A stretch of DNA of 64,000 bases from Palaemon carinicauda (GCF_036898095.1 NC_090750.1:94701412-94765411); one strand, 5' to 3'; shown: positions 1-10,968, counted from the first letter of the stretch. Notes: generated by a model not told the origin, from the sequence alone. Made by a program: numbers and translations.

Positions 1-541
1 TTCACTAGGAAAAAGATTTCGCATCCATCCTAAATGAATAGCACGGACCTCAAAGTCATCCTGCCCCATTGTCTGGATCCCTTAAGAGATTCAGCGATCC
101 ACCCAGTGGGCTGTAAAAATCTCTGTGGGGCTGCCACAAGGTCCTCGACCTTAACGTGGTAAGACCTCCACCCTTGCTATCCTGGAATACCTGATAAGGA
201 AGCTGGCTTCATAGGTTTATATGTCTCATTTACCTGCATTCCTTGAGAGACTCAGCAATCCACCTAGGGGGCTGTAACAGTCTATGTGGGGCTGCCACAA
301 GGTCCTCGACCATAACGTGGCTAGACCTCCACCCTATATGACATATCTGTTTTAGACGTTGTTATGACGTTGTTACTGTTTTAAGAATGATTTATTGTTA
401 AATTATTCTCATCATTTATTTATCTCCTTATTTCCTTTCCTCACTGGGCTATTTTTCCCTATTGGAGCCCTTGGGCTTAGAGCATCTTACTTTTCCAACT
501 AGGGTTGTAGCTTGGCTAGAGATAATAATAAAAATAATATC
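1..541 (+). repeat. 3' part of an interspersed retroposon-like repeat with ATA-rich tail
   Basis: The block from about 410 to 541 holds a 'tgggctattttt...ttggagcccttgggctt...ccaactagggttgtag' stretch and ends in an ATAATAATAAAAATAAT tail. A simple A/T-rich tail is typical of the 3' end of a SINE or LINE copy. I recall this 3' block from decapod genomic clones, which supports the organism call but is memory, not a search. No protein is readable upstream. It ends where the minus-strand gag remnant begins, so it probably inserted there. The 5' limit lies outside the window or is not recognisable. Confidence 0.5.
80..335 (+). repeat. Two direct copies of a 95-bp unit
   Basis: Copies at 80-174 and 241-335 start with ccttaagag/ccttgagag, share the core gtggggctgccacaaggtcc, and end with agacctccaccct. 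They are the same length, differ by scattered substitutions, and are separated by 66 bp. They lie inside the retroposon-like repeat. No function is evident. Confidence 0.75.
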
Positions 542-1620
542 ATACCTCAGATACAAGATCTAGAGGCCAGGTTATTCAGAGGAAAAAAGAAAGCTGTCTT
601 TCCTTGGTGCTTCTGAGACTCTAAACAGTCTCCCACCATCCTTAAAGCTTCATTGATGACCACGTGTAAATTCAGAGGGTAGCGGACGTGGAGCAACAGG
701 CATAAAATAATTTGGAAACTAATCATAAAAACTTTCATGAGTTTCTGAATCAACTGAATGACGAAAGGAATAAGGATCTTCTCCTTCTGAGAATCTCAAA
801 TTCAACAGGAGAAAAGTGATCACCAATGTCTTTTACTGAGAAAGATCTGTAAGACGTGGCGCCGAACGTCCTGAAAGACGAGGCGCCGAGCGTCCTGAAA
901 TACGAGGCGCCGAGCGTCCTGAAATACGAGGCGCCGAGCGTCCTGAAATACGAGGCGCCGAGCGTCCTGAAATACGAGGCGCCGATCGTCCTGAAAGACG
1001 TGGCGCCGAACGTCCTGAAAGACGTGGCGCCGAACGTCCTGAAAGACGTGGCGCCGAGCGTCCTGAAAGACGTGGCGCCAAGCGTCCTGAAAGACGTGGC
1101 GCCGAACGTCCTGAAAGACGTGACGCCGAGCGTCCTGAAAGACGTGGCGCCGAGCGTCCTGAAAGACGTGGCGCCGAGCGTCCTGAAAGACGCGGCGCCG
1201 ATCGTCCTGAAAGACGTGGCGCCGAGCGTCCTGAAAGACGTGGCGCCGAGCGTCCTGAAAGACGTGGCGCCGAGCGTCCTGAAAGACGTGGCGCCGAGCG
1301 TCCTGAAAGACGTGGCGCCGAGCGTAAAATGATCTTCATTACGTCACTCAGCGCGTTCAGTTCATCAGAGGTTTCTCATGGCCGACTGGCGCTCTGGAAC
1401 AAAAACCATGTCTATGTTGGTTCATAAGCATTATAGTATTGCTATTATTAGCAAATGTGATGCAATGCAAGACTCTAACAGCAATGTTAGTAGCTTAACT
1501 TCCAACGCTCTTTGCTTTCCCATGGCAAGGGCGAGCATTCTTAGGAACGTCAACAGGAACGCTTGAGAGGACGTCTGCTCGTGAGCTAACGCCTCTCGTT
1601 TCCTTTGACCGATCGACATT
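542..1620 (-). pseudogene. DIRS-like gag remnant (family D)
   Basis: On the minus strand, 753-547 encodes a stretch with LRMVGDCLES, QGKTAFFFP and NLASRS. This aligns with the gag segment of elements A and B (LRLLGDWL, LGKTAFAFPP, KLASR, near 31895-31995 and 38990-39075). Upstream in gag order lies a 24-bp minisatellite occupying the position that holds Ser/Arg/Gln-rich repeats in A and B. Frames are broken and no pol or YR is seen before the window start. The sequence differs clearly from A and B, so I treat it as another family. The limits are approximate. Confidence 0.55.
853..1326. repeat. 24-bp minisatellite, about 20 copies
   Basis: The unit is close to gacgtggcgccgagcgtcct plus gaaa, repeated about 20 times with point variants (gtg/gag, aac/agc/atc). 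Because 24 is a multiple of three, both strands stay open as 8-residue repeats: D-V-A-P-S-V-L-K on plus and R-S-A-P-R-L-S-G on minus. Position and strand of the flanking gag remnant suggest the minus-strand reading was the original coding one. The variants are interspersed, so this is not a single recent burst. Confidence 0.9.
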
Positions 1621-1894
1621 CCTTTTCCCAGGGGTTGGGGAGCTTGAAAGAGGTCTAAGGCAAGGAAAAAACGTCCACTGTGCTGAATAAATTCACTGCA
1701 CTAATTTAGCACTGAAACTTGCACTTTTAACTCTTACACAAAAGACCATAGTTAGTCCTGCCCGTTGTGATAGATCTTTCTCTACTGCCAAGGGCTTGAA
1801 TGAGAATGCAAAATCGTTTCTAGTTCTTGGTATATAAAAATGTAACAAAATATTTTTTATAAAATATTACCCTGATATTTTCATTGTAAATAAA

Positions 1895-1990
1895 TGTTTG
1901 AACACACTTACCCGGTAGTTACATATAACTACCGGTAAAGATAAATGTTATACATACTCACCCGGTAGTTATATATAACTACCGGGAAAG
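1895..1990. repeat. Paired palindromes resembling DIRS-like termini
   Basis: An imperfect palindrome at about 1911-1935 is followed by a perfect 26-bp palindrome at 1961-1986, built on CCCGGTAGTTATA and its complement. Both carry the 'acttaccc/gggtaagt' signature seen at the ends of A, B and E0. The same terminal word recurs at 9296-9325. They look like the terminal or ICR segment of a DIRS-like family whose body is not resolved here. Confidence 0.55.
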
Positions 1991-2012
1991 TTACATGTTA
2001 TATGATTCAAAT

Positions 2013-2188
2013 GAACAGATATAGGAATAACATATATAAATGTAAACAACCCTCAATTCTTAAAGGTTCCCAAAAATAGTGATTTGTTATTATTAAAATT
2101 AACAGATATCGCAATAACGTATACATACAGGTATATGTAAACAACCTTTAAATCTTAAGGGTTTCCAAAAATAGGGGATTGCTACACT
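2013..2188. repeat. Tandem duplication of an ~88-bp unit
   Basis: Units at 2013-2100 and 2101-2188 both begin aacagatat, contain atgtaaacaacc, and continue with a ttaa(a)ggtt(t)ccaaaaatag block. They are diverged by substitutions and small indels. The A/T-rich region carries no readable protein. Confidence 0.7.
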
Positions 2189-2468
2189 TTACAATCGGAA
2201 CACATATGTGAATATACGAATAATACTAGAATCCCAACATCGAAAGAAAATAAACAACGACATCAAGAATTGTTGGGACTGCAGCGTATTTTCATGAGAA
2301 CTACGCAGCGAAAATTAACAATACGCTAGTTCTATTTAATCTTTGAAAATAGTATCGATGATTTAAAGAACGAATACTAAAAACACAAAAATTTCTTAAA
2401 AATTAATATAATCTTTTTATATTAAAAGTTAAATACTTATTGTAAGTTAGATTTCCTTTTCATTCTTT

Positions 2469-2800
2469 AAAATGTTATTTTCCTTAGTAAAATAAATTTT
2501 TGAATATACTTACCCGATGATCATATAGCTGCATCCCTGCTGCCCGACAGAAAAAACCTACGGGAGGAATACGCCAGTGATCGCTATACAGGTGGGGGTG
2601 TACATCAACAGCGCCATCTGTCAAGTAGGTACTCAAGTACTCGATGTCAACAACGAACCAATTTTCTCCTCTGTCCCACTGGTTCTCTATTGGGGAGGAA
2701 GGGTGGGTCCTTTAATTTATGATCATCGGGTAAGTATATTCAAAAATTTATTTTACTAAGGAAAATAACATTTTTCAATATCAAACTTACCCGATGATCA
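2469..2800. repeat. E0 right ITR and internal complementary region
   Basis: 2469-2680 is the reverse complement of 8690-8868, including the 'tacagatggcgctg' style core and the gtacttgagtacct block. 2740-2800 repeats the outer end of each ITR in inverted form, next to the word gggtgtgaatcagct also found in the ICRs of A and B. An ICR complementary to both outer termini is a defining DIRS1 feature, used in forming the circular DNA intermediate. Confidence 0.8.
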
Positions 2801-3194
2801 TATAGCTGATTCACACCCAGGGGGGTGGGTAGAGACCAGCATAACAAGTTGACATTATGAGCTAAGTATTCCGTATTTCATTTTAGCAGTTATTCAAAAT
2901 AACAAGCATAAAATAAATAAGTACCTGGTAAGGAAGACGACTTGAACAATTACTCTGCCTTTTTAAGTACGTCTTCCTTACTGAGCCTCGCGATCCTCAT
3001 AGGATGCTGAGCGACTCCTAGGAGCTGAAGTATGAAGGGTTGCAACCCATACTAAAGGTCCTCATCAAAACCTTTAATCTAGGCGCTTCTCAAGAAATGA
3101 TTTTGACCACCCGCCAAATCAAGTAGGATGCGAAAGGCTTCTTAGCCTTCCGGACAACCCAAAAATATTTCAAGAGAAAGATTAAAAAGGTTCT

Positions 3195-4358
3195 GGAATT
3201 AGGGAATTGTAGTGGTGGAGCCCCCACCACTACTGCACTCGTTGCTACGAATGGTCCCAGAGTGTAGCAGTTCTCGTAAAGAGACTGGACATTCTTAAGA
3301 TAAAAGACGCGAACACTGATTTGCTTTTCCAATAGGTTGCGTCGAATATATTTTGCAGAGATCTATTTTGTTTAAAGGCCACGGAAGTTGTGACAGCTCT
3401 AACTTCGTGTGTCCTTACCTTCACCCAAGCTTGGTCTTCCTCATTCAGAAGGGAATGAGCTTCTCGTATTAACAGTCTGATAAAAATAGGATAAAGAATT
3501 CTCTGACATAGGCAAAGATGAATTCTTAACTGAACACCATAAAGCTTCAGACGGGCCTCGTAAAGGTTTTAAAATAGAACTTAAGAGCTCTTACAGGACA
3601 TAATACTCTTTCTAGTTCATTTCCAACCATACGAGGAGTTTGGAATATCGAACGATATTGGTCAAGGCCGAGAAGGCAGCTCGTGTTTGGCTAGAAAACC
3701 AAGATGTAGAACATGTAGCCGTTTCGGATGAGAATCTGATGTTCTTGCTGAAGGCATGAATCTCACTGACTCTTTTAGCTGTGGTTAAGCATATCAGGAA
3801 AAGAGTCTTAAAGGTGAGATCTTTCAGGGAGGCTGATTGAAGTGGTTCGAACCTGTCTAACATAAGGAATCTTAGAACCACGTCTAAATTCCAACCAGGT
3901 GTAACCAAACGACGCTCCTTCGTGGTCTCAAAAGACTTAAGGAGGTCCTGTAGATCTTTATTGTTGGAAAGATCTAAGCCTCTGTGACGGAAGACTGATG
4001 CCAACATGCTTCTGTAACCCTTGATAGTGGGAGCTGAAAGAGATCGCTCTTTCCTCAGATATAAGAGGAAGTCAGCTATTTGAGTTACAGAGGTACTGGT
4101 CGAGGATACGGATACTGACTTGCACCAGTTTCGAAAGATTTCCCACTTCGATTGGTAGACTCTAAGGGTGGATGTTCTCCTTGCTCTAGCAATCGCTCTG
4201 GTTGCCTCCTTCGAAAAACCTCTAGTTCTCGAGTGTCTTTCGATACTCTGAAGGCAGTGAGACGAAGAGCGTGGAGGCCTTGGAGTACCTTCTTTACGCG
4301 TGGCAGACGTAGCAGGTCCACCCTTAGGGGAAGAGTTCTGGGAACGTCTACTAGCCAT
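3195..4358 (-). pseudogene. E0 tyrosine recombinase (YR) pseudogene
   Basis: The frame from the ATG at 4358 encodes M-A-S-R-R, then the conserved RGFSKEA, VYQSKWE, KGYRSML and AKRVSEIHAF segments found in A and B. AKRVSE carries the first catalytic arginine. The reading frame is lost near 3700 and stops at 3612. The C-terminus is recovered in another frame at about 3332-3195, with FYLKNVQ containing the nucleophile tyrosine and CYTLGPFV. The start matches the M-A-G-R start of the A and B recombinases. At least one frameshift separates the two halves. Confidence 0.85.
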
Positions 4359-5285
4359 CGAAGTACCTCGGTAAGTTATTCTCTCGCGGGCCAGAGGGAA
4401 GCAATTAGCGTCCACTTGTCCCTTGTGAGAGGCGAACTTCTGCAGTACCTTGTTGACAATCTAGAACGGAGGGAATGCATATAGATCTAGAGGAGACCAA
4501 TCTAGTAGAAAGGCATCTAAAAGAACTACTGCTGGGTCCGGGATAGGTGAGCAAAGTATTGAGAGCCTCTTGGACATCGAGGTTGCGAAGAGATCTATGG
4601 TTGGCTGGCCCCAGGTGACCCAAAGTCTCTTGCATACATCCTTGTGGAGGGTCCAATATGTTGGAATTATTGTCCCTTCCTACTGAGACAATCTGCTAAG
4701 ACATTCAAGTTGCCTTGGAAGAAACTTGTTACTAGTGAAAAGTCTAGACCTGTTGAACAGGAGAGGTCACTTGCGAACTCGTACCATGTCAGAGAGTAGG
4801 TCCCTCCTTGCTAGGAGATGTACATCAAAGCAGGGAGTTGACCGTGTTCACCTCCACTACTTTGCCTTGAAGGAGAGACCTGAAGCTTTTCCAGGTCAGA
4901 CGTACTGCCAGAAGCTTCTTGCAGTTGAAATGCATTGTCCTTTGAATCGAGTTCCATAATCCCGAGCATTCCCTACCGCCTAAGGTCGCACCCCAGCCTA
5001 CGTCCGATGCGTCTGAGAAGAGAACGTGGTTGGGAGTCTGAACAGTCAGGGGAAGACCCTATCAAAGGTTGATAAAGTCCTTTCATCCAGTCAGACCAGA
5101 CTTATCTTCCGGAAACCGGGATCGAGACCGCTTCTAGCGTCTTGTCCTTTTCCAGTGAAGAGCTAGAAGAAACCGACGAGGACGGAGGTGTAGTCTTCCA
5201 AGTGACACCAATTGAACCACGGATGACAGTGTCCTAACCAGACTCATCCACAGCCTGACAGGGCCGTGTTCCTTCTTCAGCATCT
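4085..5285 (-). pseudogene. E0 pol pseudogene: RT C-terminus, RNase H, MT-like region
   Basis: Minus-strand pieces match the pol of A and B. WMSLVRTLSS and VSLGRLHLRP (about 5270-5160) are the RT/RNase H connection. A degraded RNase H start lies near 5050-4950, MDPPQG...LGHLG matches are near 4650, and the pol C-terminus (LRLTAF, FRRRQPERL) ends at 4085, overlapping YR in another frame as in A and B. The RT palm with the YLDD box is absent because of the deletion at about 5285. Confidence 0.7.
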
Positions 5286-7450
5286 TCTGGATGGATAGCA
5301 GGGCTGGGGGTTGATCGTCTTGTTCAGCCATGTCCTCATCAGAGGGTTCCTCATCCGAAACTGATGAGGAAACGGCAACGGAGTGGGCAACGTCTGACTC
5401 GCTGAATCCGGTCGCACTGGTGGATGCGTGACGGAGCCGGACACAAGATCATGGTACTGCTGCACAGTCTGTGAACTGTCAACCATGGGGAAGCGAAGAA
5501 GTACAGCGACAACCCGAAACTGTCTAGACTGTCTGGGTTGTGCAGACAACCCCTTATCGGGTTGCTGAGGTTGCCGCACTGCGTCACAACAAGTCACCTC
5601 TGTTGGTTGTTGAACGTCTACCTAGTGACACACTGAACGTTCACAACCACCTCCGAGAGTCGCTTAACGTCAACGTGCGACTGGCAACCCACACTGGGTC
5701 GCACCGGAGGAGGAACCATCTAAACTGGCGGACGTGAGTAGGATATCTCAGCGTCAACAGGGCGTACAACCAACCGGTAGGAAGGTTGTTGGCAAGAAGG
5801 TTCTTCTCCGTAAAAAATCCTCTATCAAGGACTAAGCTTGGACTGCATGTCTTGCAACAAAGCCCAAGGTCTATGGGAGCAGGTGTGGCAACAGACGGGG
5901 TTAGCGACTGAAGCGGAACCATTTACCCTCCCTGGAAGCAAGTTATGCTTTAATTAAAGTCCATAGGAGGCTAAGCAGCTTAAGGCTCCTCTCCAAATGA
6001 CAGAGTCCTCAAGGGAATATCAGAAGGAGGGAGAACAGCACTTTCTCATCTACAGGAACCATGTCCGAGAAAAGCTAGGTTATCTCAGTGAGGGTTTCAC
6101 TGGTGCATAAGCAGCAGACCCGAAGGCAACGTTATGAAACTGCTTGACAGTCTGTGAACTGTCAAAAACTGAACTGTCAACCACAACAGGTGCGTGAGGA
6201 CATACAGCACTGGTGTATTAGTAGCAGTCCAGAAGGCAACGTCATGTAACTGTTTGACAGTCTGTGAGTTGGCAACAACCAAAGCTGTGTGGGGAAGCCT
6301 CAACTCCTGACTGACTAGTTTGCTGCGGGCGAGTGGCGGTAACCACAGTGTGTTGCGGAGGCTGACACACCGTGTCAAAACACGGCAGCTTGTGGTAGCT
6401 CACGCACGGCAACGGAGTGCTCCGTGTGTCTGTGGGAGTCAGCATACGTCTGGCAGGGTCGACTGCGCATGGGTGGAGGAGCTCTCACAACAAGAGTGTG
6501 GGAGCAGGCAGCCATGCCGGGCGCACAACCGTGGTAGGCTGTAGGCCAACGGGTGCATCGTCAACCTTCTCCGCAGTCGGAGTGTGGGAGCTGGCAACAA
6601 CAAAAGCGGAGTGCTGGTGCGTGGGAGGGACTGCCGTGGGTTGCGGAGCATGCCGCATTGCGTCAAAACACGGCAGCTTGACAGCACCTTCCCACTGCTG
6701 ATGCGGTAGCTCACGCATGTCAACGGAGGGTGCAGCATGAACATGCGTCTGGCAGGGTCGACTGCGCATCGGTGGTGGAGCTCTCACAGGTGGAGTGTGG
6801 GAGCTGGCAGCCGCAGTATCTGCTGAGCGCACAACCGTGGCAGGTTGTAGGTTAACAGCAGTGTCAACCTTCTCAGCACGATACTCCTGCATGAAGGAAG
6901 CAAGCTGAGACTGCATAGTCTGCAGCATGGACCACTAGGGTCTACCAAAGACGGCAACAAACGTAGCTACTGTCCGTTGTGACTGAGGGTCTAAAACAGC
7001 TGGTGCGGCAACAGACGGAGTTACTGCCTGTTGCGGTACCACCTTGCCTCTCTTGGGAGGTGTGCAGTCGTCGGATGACTGCAGCGAGTCCGAACTGACC
7101 CAGTGGCTACACCTAGGCCGTTGGACTTGCGCGGAAGGGACCGACTTGCACTTAAAGCTGCAAGATTTGGTCCATGGTTTCTGCGAGAAACCTCTTCCGC
7201 AGACGAGGAATAAATGGGCTCTCTCGTCTTTATGTGGGTGGGGCGATCACGTCGGCAACGTGTGTAGATACACCCGAAACCACCGAGGGAAACGTCTGTT
7301 CGTCGATCAAGGCCTGTGGAACCCATAAGTCCTTCGACATTACTTCTCCCCTGGGCTTGGGAGCTTGTAAGAGGTATCGGACTAGGTGAACAACTGGCAC
7401 GAACAGACGAACCCTCGAACGCAACACTGTAACACTTTGCGCATATCACT
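5286..7450 (-). pseudogene. E0 gag pseudogene
   Basis: Broken minus-strand frames carry Gln/Ser/Val-rich repeats (V-D-S-S-Q-T-V style) like the central gag of B, and near 7400-7030 segments matching the B region rich in S-V-R-A and S-P-S-P. At the 3' end a S-D-E-E-P-S-D-E-D-M-A run at about 5340 matches the acidic S-D-E-D-V-A-D stretch of A (31660) and B (38750). The N-terminal zinc motif could not be read. The 3' gag half is missing. Two internal duplications lengthen the repeat region. Confidence 0.65.
6101..6850. repeat. Internal direct duplications within E0 gag
   Basis: A roughly 64-bp unit at 6101-6164 recurs at 6212-6275 (ggtgnatnagnagcag...gcttgacagtctgtgagctg). A longer unit of about 150 bp starting at cgtctggcagggtcgactgc recurs about 295 bp later (around 6450 and 6745). 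Copies differ by substitutions and small indels. They extend the low-complexity coding part of gag. Confidence 0.75.
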
Positions 7451-7789
7451 TTATCACTTTTGATTTTCTGTTTGCACTTATTTCACTGAAATCGAAACTT
7501 TAAGTGATTTGTACCTGAAACACGCAATCCTATCCTTCATTAAAAGGTAGTAATTGCGAAAACAGTTTTACAATGCAACAGAAAAACATAATGAAAGATA
7601 AAGAATTCAGTGGCTGGAAAAGAGACTAAACACTAGATCAAATAAACTTCGTTTAAAATCTCTCACCGCATAAAGCCTGGGAACAAGAATAAAACTCTAG
7701 AAACGTTTTACCTTCTTCCCCTACAGCGACTAGGGAGAAGAGTAAAAAAAACGAGAACAACGTTACCCGCTTGAACGAAACGTTTATTC

Positions 7790-7832
7790 TCCTCTCTCTC
7801 CCTCCGTCTCTATCTCTCTCTCTCTTCTCTCT
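7790..7832. repeat. CT-rich simple repeat
   Basis: The run is cctctctctc...tctctctctctct with interruptions, in the 5' non-coding part of E0 (minus strand) and therefore GA-rich in the sense of the element. No function is evident. Confidence 0.8.
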
Positions 7833-8392
7833 TGACTTAGAACCTGAGAGAAGAGCCCAATTATATATCGTTAAAACATATATTTGCTAAAGGAAAAAAC
7901 TAAAAGGTTTCCCAAATAAAAAGTTCCTTTATTAGAATTAAAATCATTTAAGCTAAGAAAGAATGAACGAAACGCTAGAATCGGTTTACTCTTACTGCAA
8001 CGTGAAACCGTGAAATACTCTCTCTCTATCGTAACGATAGAGCGCAAGTTGAACGTTCTGAACGTCAACAACTGCGGAGACTAAACAAAACGTTAGTTCA
8101 TCTTTGAAAACAGTACGAGACTATCAAAGAAATTCTTTCAAAAACATTAAAATTAAAAAAAAAAGTATAAATTCTTAAAAGGAAAAGACGATATGACGGG
8201 CTCAATGTTAATTAACTTCGGTTCCAAGTAAGGACCGCCTACTATTAGGAAAGGTCGCATATAAACAAACATAAAAATTAATTTTTATAAGTTTATAATA
8301 AATGGAAAGTTAATCGAAGAGGCCTATAAAGGCAGAGAGATATAAAATAAATAGATCTATAACTTGTTAAGCAAAATTACCAAAAACCTAAA

Positions 8393-8528
8393 CACACTTC
8401 CGTCTAAGGGAAGGGTCGGCCATTTAAAAGTGAAAGAGAGTCCATACTCTCTTCGTCACCAACACTTCCGTCTAAGGGAAGGGTCGGCCATTTAAAAGTG
8501 AAAGAGAGTCCATACTCTCTTCGTCACC
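8393..8528. repeat. Perfect tandem duplication of a 68-bp unit
   Basis: The units 8393-8460 and 8461-8528 each contain cttccgtctaagggaagggt and end in ctctcttcgtcacc. They are identical except at the first bases, so the duplication is recent compared with the decay of the surrounding E0 leader. Confidence 0.9.
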
Positions 8529-8689
8529 ATAATAAAATCTATCCAAAACGAGTTCAAGTTTTGAAATGAAGATAAAACCCCTGCATAGCAAAAGCTCAAA
8601 ACTGGAATAGTGTACTTCACCAAATCGTTGTGAAAACAAATCCAGTTAGGGACGGCGTATTTAGTAGGTCTTGCCTGTGGCACGACAGA

Positions 8690-8868
8690 GGGAAAATTGG
8701 TTCGTTGTTGACATCGAGTACTTGAGTACCTACTTGACAGATGGCGCTGTTGATGTACACCCCCACCTGTATAGCGATCGCTGGCGTATTCCTCCCGTAG
8801 GTTTTTTCTGTCGGGCAGCAGGGATGCAGCTATATGATCATCGGGTAAGTTTGATATTGAAAAAGAAA
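8690..8868 (-). repeat. E0 left ITR
   Basis: This is the reverse complement of 2490-2670. Shared landmarks are the gtacttgagtacct palindrome-like word, gacagatggcgctgttgatg, and the outer end gatcatcgggtaagt. It marks the 5' end of E0 on the minus strand. The outer boundary at about 8868 is uncertain by several bases because an A-rich tract follows. Confidence 0.8.
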
Positions 8869-9330
8869 AAGCAAAAAAAAGAATTATGCAACATATTACG
8901 TAGTACTATGTTGCTTACGTCACACGATTGTGACATCATAGAGATGGTGGAACGATCTCCGCCATCATGTTAAAGAGTAGGTTCATAAGTTTTACAGTAG
9001 GGGGAAAAAACTCCCATTCCTACCTCTGTTAAGATACAAACGTAGTTAAAGCACTAACGCTCAGTAAAAATAAAATCCAACCAGCAAAGGCTAAAAATAA
9101 ATTGTACATCACCAAGATATACAGGTTATAGCGAGTGAAAAATCCAACATCTTGCCGCTAGCGTGACAGGGAATATATGAGGGTTCCTGGAATGGTTCCT
9201 AGGTACCTCGCTAGGGTGCAGGGGTGGTACACCTGGCTATCCAATCGGCGATTGGCGCGAGATTCGAATTTTCTGCCGTGACGTCAGGTACGTAAGCTAT
9301 ATATATAACTACCGGGTAAGTCTTATGTTT
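8869..9330 (-). repeat. Terminal fragment of an older DIRS-like element (family D)
   Basis: The right end at 9296-9325 carries ataactaccgggtaagtc, the same terminal word as the palindromes at 1911-1986. Immediately inside is a tgacgtcag word similar in position to the tgacgtc word inside the A ITR. The inner part is non-coding. E0 appears to have inserted into this leader, but the missing inverted partner leaves the element incomplete. Confidence 0.45.
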
Positions 9331-10372
9331 AAAAACACTAATTAGGGTTAGAAAATGTAGCAGCACATCTAATTACCACCAAAACTCAAAGCTTTGTATA
9401 GATTGACTCTATAAAAAGGGCAACAACGCAGACAGTTAGCAATGATATTTTCACATTTTTTCCTTTTGCTTTACCAACTCGTAAGTTAAGGCAGTAATGG
9501 ATCTGTCACAGGCTATGATTGATACCAAGGCAATGTGATGTACGGAGGAATTAAATTGTTACTAATCCCTTACGGCTGTAATTAATGTAAATCTTGGATA
9601 AATATATGATACTGTACTCTAATTTCTAGCGAAACTGGAATTTGCTGTAAGAAATGGAAAAGTGCTGGCTAGTTTGGTATTTTTCTCTTTATGTTTAATA
9701 GGGGCTGGGGCATAACAACATACGTATTGGTCTATTGTAATGTGAAGTATGTTTTTCACTCCAAGTCCATTGTTTACATCCGAGAGACTGAAGGGGACCT
9801 TTGGTTCGTGCATTTTTTCCCATGGTTTGGGGAACTTTCTGTGCATTTACAATGACATATTTGTCAAGTGGTTTTTTTAAACCAATGAACAGCTCACAAG
9901 TACTTCTTCCTAAGTACCCAGATGTTCTTCAACAGCCATTTTTTTATCACCTTCCCCTTCAGTTTCAACTTAACCACCATCACATAAAGACGTCTCCAAG
10001 AGGGAACTTAAGTGAAGAACATCAATCTTTTTCAAAATTTAGTGTAATTTCGTTTATGACGGCAATTGATTATGGTGGAAATGCTCTGCGTTTAGTGTAA
10101 AGCTATTGTTACTCATGTGTAATTAAAAAGCAACAGCGAAATAATGCCTGAAAGGTCCAATTCTGACTTAATTTTTAGGGAAGGTCAGCATATTTTCTAC
10201 TGCAAAGCTTCAGTAAAGATTGCCAAGAAAAAAAAAAAAAAAAAAAAAAAAGGAGACGGTGTCAATCATAAGGTAAGGAATTATTTGTGATTTACTTTAT
10301 TATATTGGAAGGATTTATTTGTGATTTACTTTTAGTTTGGGACCTGGGAAGTGGGGGTCCGACTAGCGATTG
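9331..10372. other. Non-coding stretch, no gene recognised
   Basis: Open frames here are short and match nothing I recognise, including one at 9801-10100 on plus. A run of 24 A lies at 10228-10251. A partial tandem repeat of atttgtgatttactttta lies at about 10283-10333. The segment before 10372 contains gacctgggaag...gggtccg, related to the short interspersed repeat described at 10975. Confidence 0.5.
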
Positions 10373-10968
10373 GGTATTTGTTTACAAGAGCACGCTCTTT
10401 ATTTACTCCAAAATTATGCAGTCCTGCAGCTCTCCTCTGTTTGTACAGTAATTAGGAGGGTCTTTCAATGCTGGGAAAGCAAAAAATAGCAAGATATGTT
10501 ACGAGAGGGGGGAGGGGGAGGGGTTGGTTGAGGAGGTATTAAACGGCCTGGAACTGACATCATCCACATGGTCAACCAAAGAGAAGCTTTTGACATCAGC
10601 ACACATTTGTTGGAGGAACGTAGAGAGTAGAGGTCCCCTTTTTGTTTTGTTTCTTGTTGTTGTCGGCTACCCCCCAAAATTGGGGGAAGTGCCTTTGGTA
10701 TATGTATGTATGTATATATTTTGAATATATACCAAATGTCCGCTGACGTCACGAACTTCCCTTTAATTGACTATGTTGACGATGTCGGTTCCGGGTGGTT
10801 TAGTAACTCCTCAACCAAACCCTCCCCTCCCCCGCTGTGGAACATATCTTGCTATTTTTTTATTTCCCAGCATTTAAAGAACCTCCTAATTACTGTACAA
10901 AAAGAGGAGAGCTGCAGGAATGCATAATTTTGGAGTAAATGGAGTGTGCGCTCTTGTAAACAAATACC
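10373..10968. mobile_element. Fold-back / MITE-like element with ~228-bp inverted arms
   Basis: The left arm 10373-10600 starts ggtatttgtttacaagagc and is the reverse complement of the right arm 10742-10968, which ends gctcttgtaaacaaatacc. Arms align over their whole length with scattered mismatches and small indels. The 141-bp centre contains its own short hairpin at 10697-10732 (ggtatatgtatg with its complement). There is no coding capacity, so it must have moved in trans if mobile. I see no convincing target duplication. It could be a MITE or foldback transposon; the superfamily is not determined. Confidence 0.75.

Larger units (their letters stand above)
2469..8868 (-). mobile_element. 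DIRS-like retrotransposon E0, internally deleted and degraded
   Basis: The element has inverted terminal repeats at 8690-8868 and 2469-2680, an ICR at about 2760-2800, and remnants in the order gag, pol, YR on the minus strand. The recombinase and 3' non-coding block are clearly related to those of A and B, but the ITR is different (gatcatcgggtaagt here against ttcaccgggtaagt). All reading frames are interrupted. The gag remnant joins pol at about 5285 with the gag C-terminus and RT catalytic core missing. The element sits inside or beside older DIRS-like debris whose outer end is near 9325. It cannot encode its own reverse transcriptase. Confidence 0.8.

Noticed and set aside
833..1339. Long ORFs on both strands of the 24-bp repeat as repeat-protein genes
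   Set aside because: Any stop-free unit whose length is a multiple of three is open on both strands. The region sits in a gag remnant with broken frames, so an independent gene is not supported.
9801..10100. 99-residue plus-strand ORF as a host gene
   Set aside because: No recognised domain, no conserved context, and an overlapping minus-strand frame of similar size.
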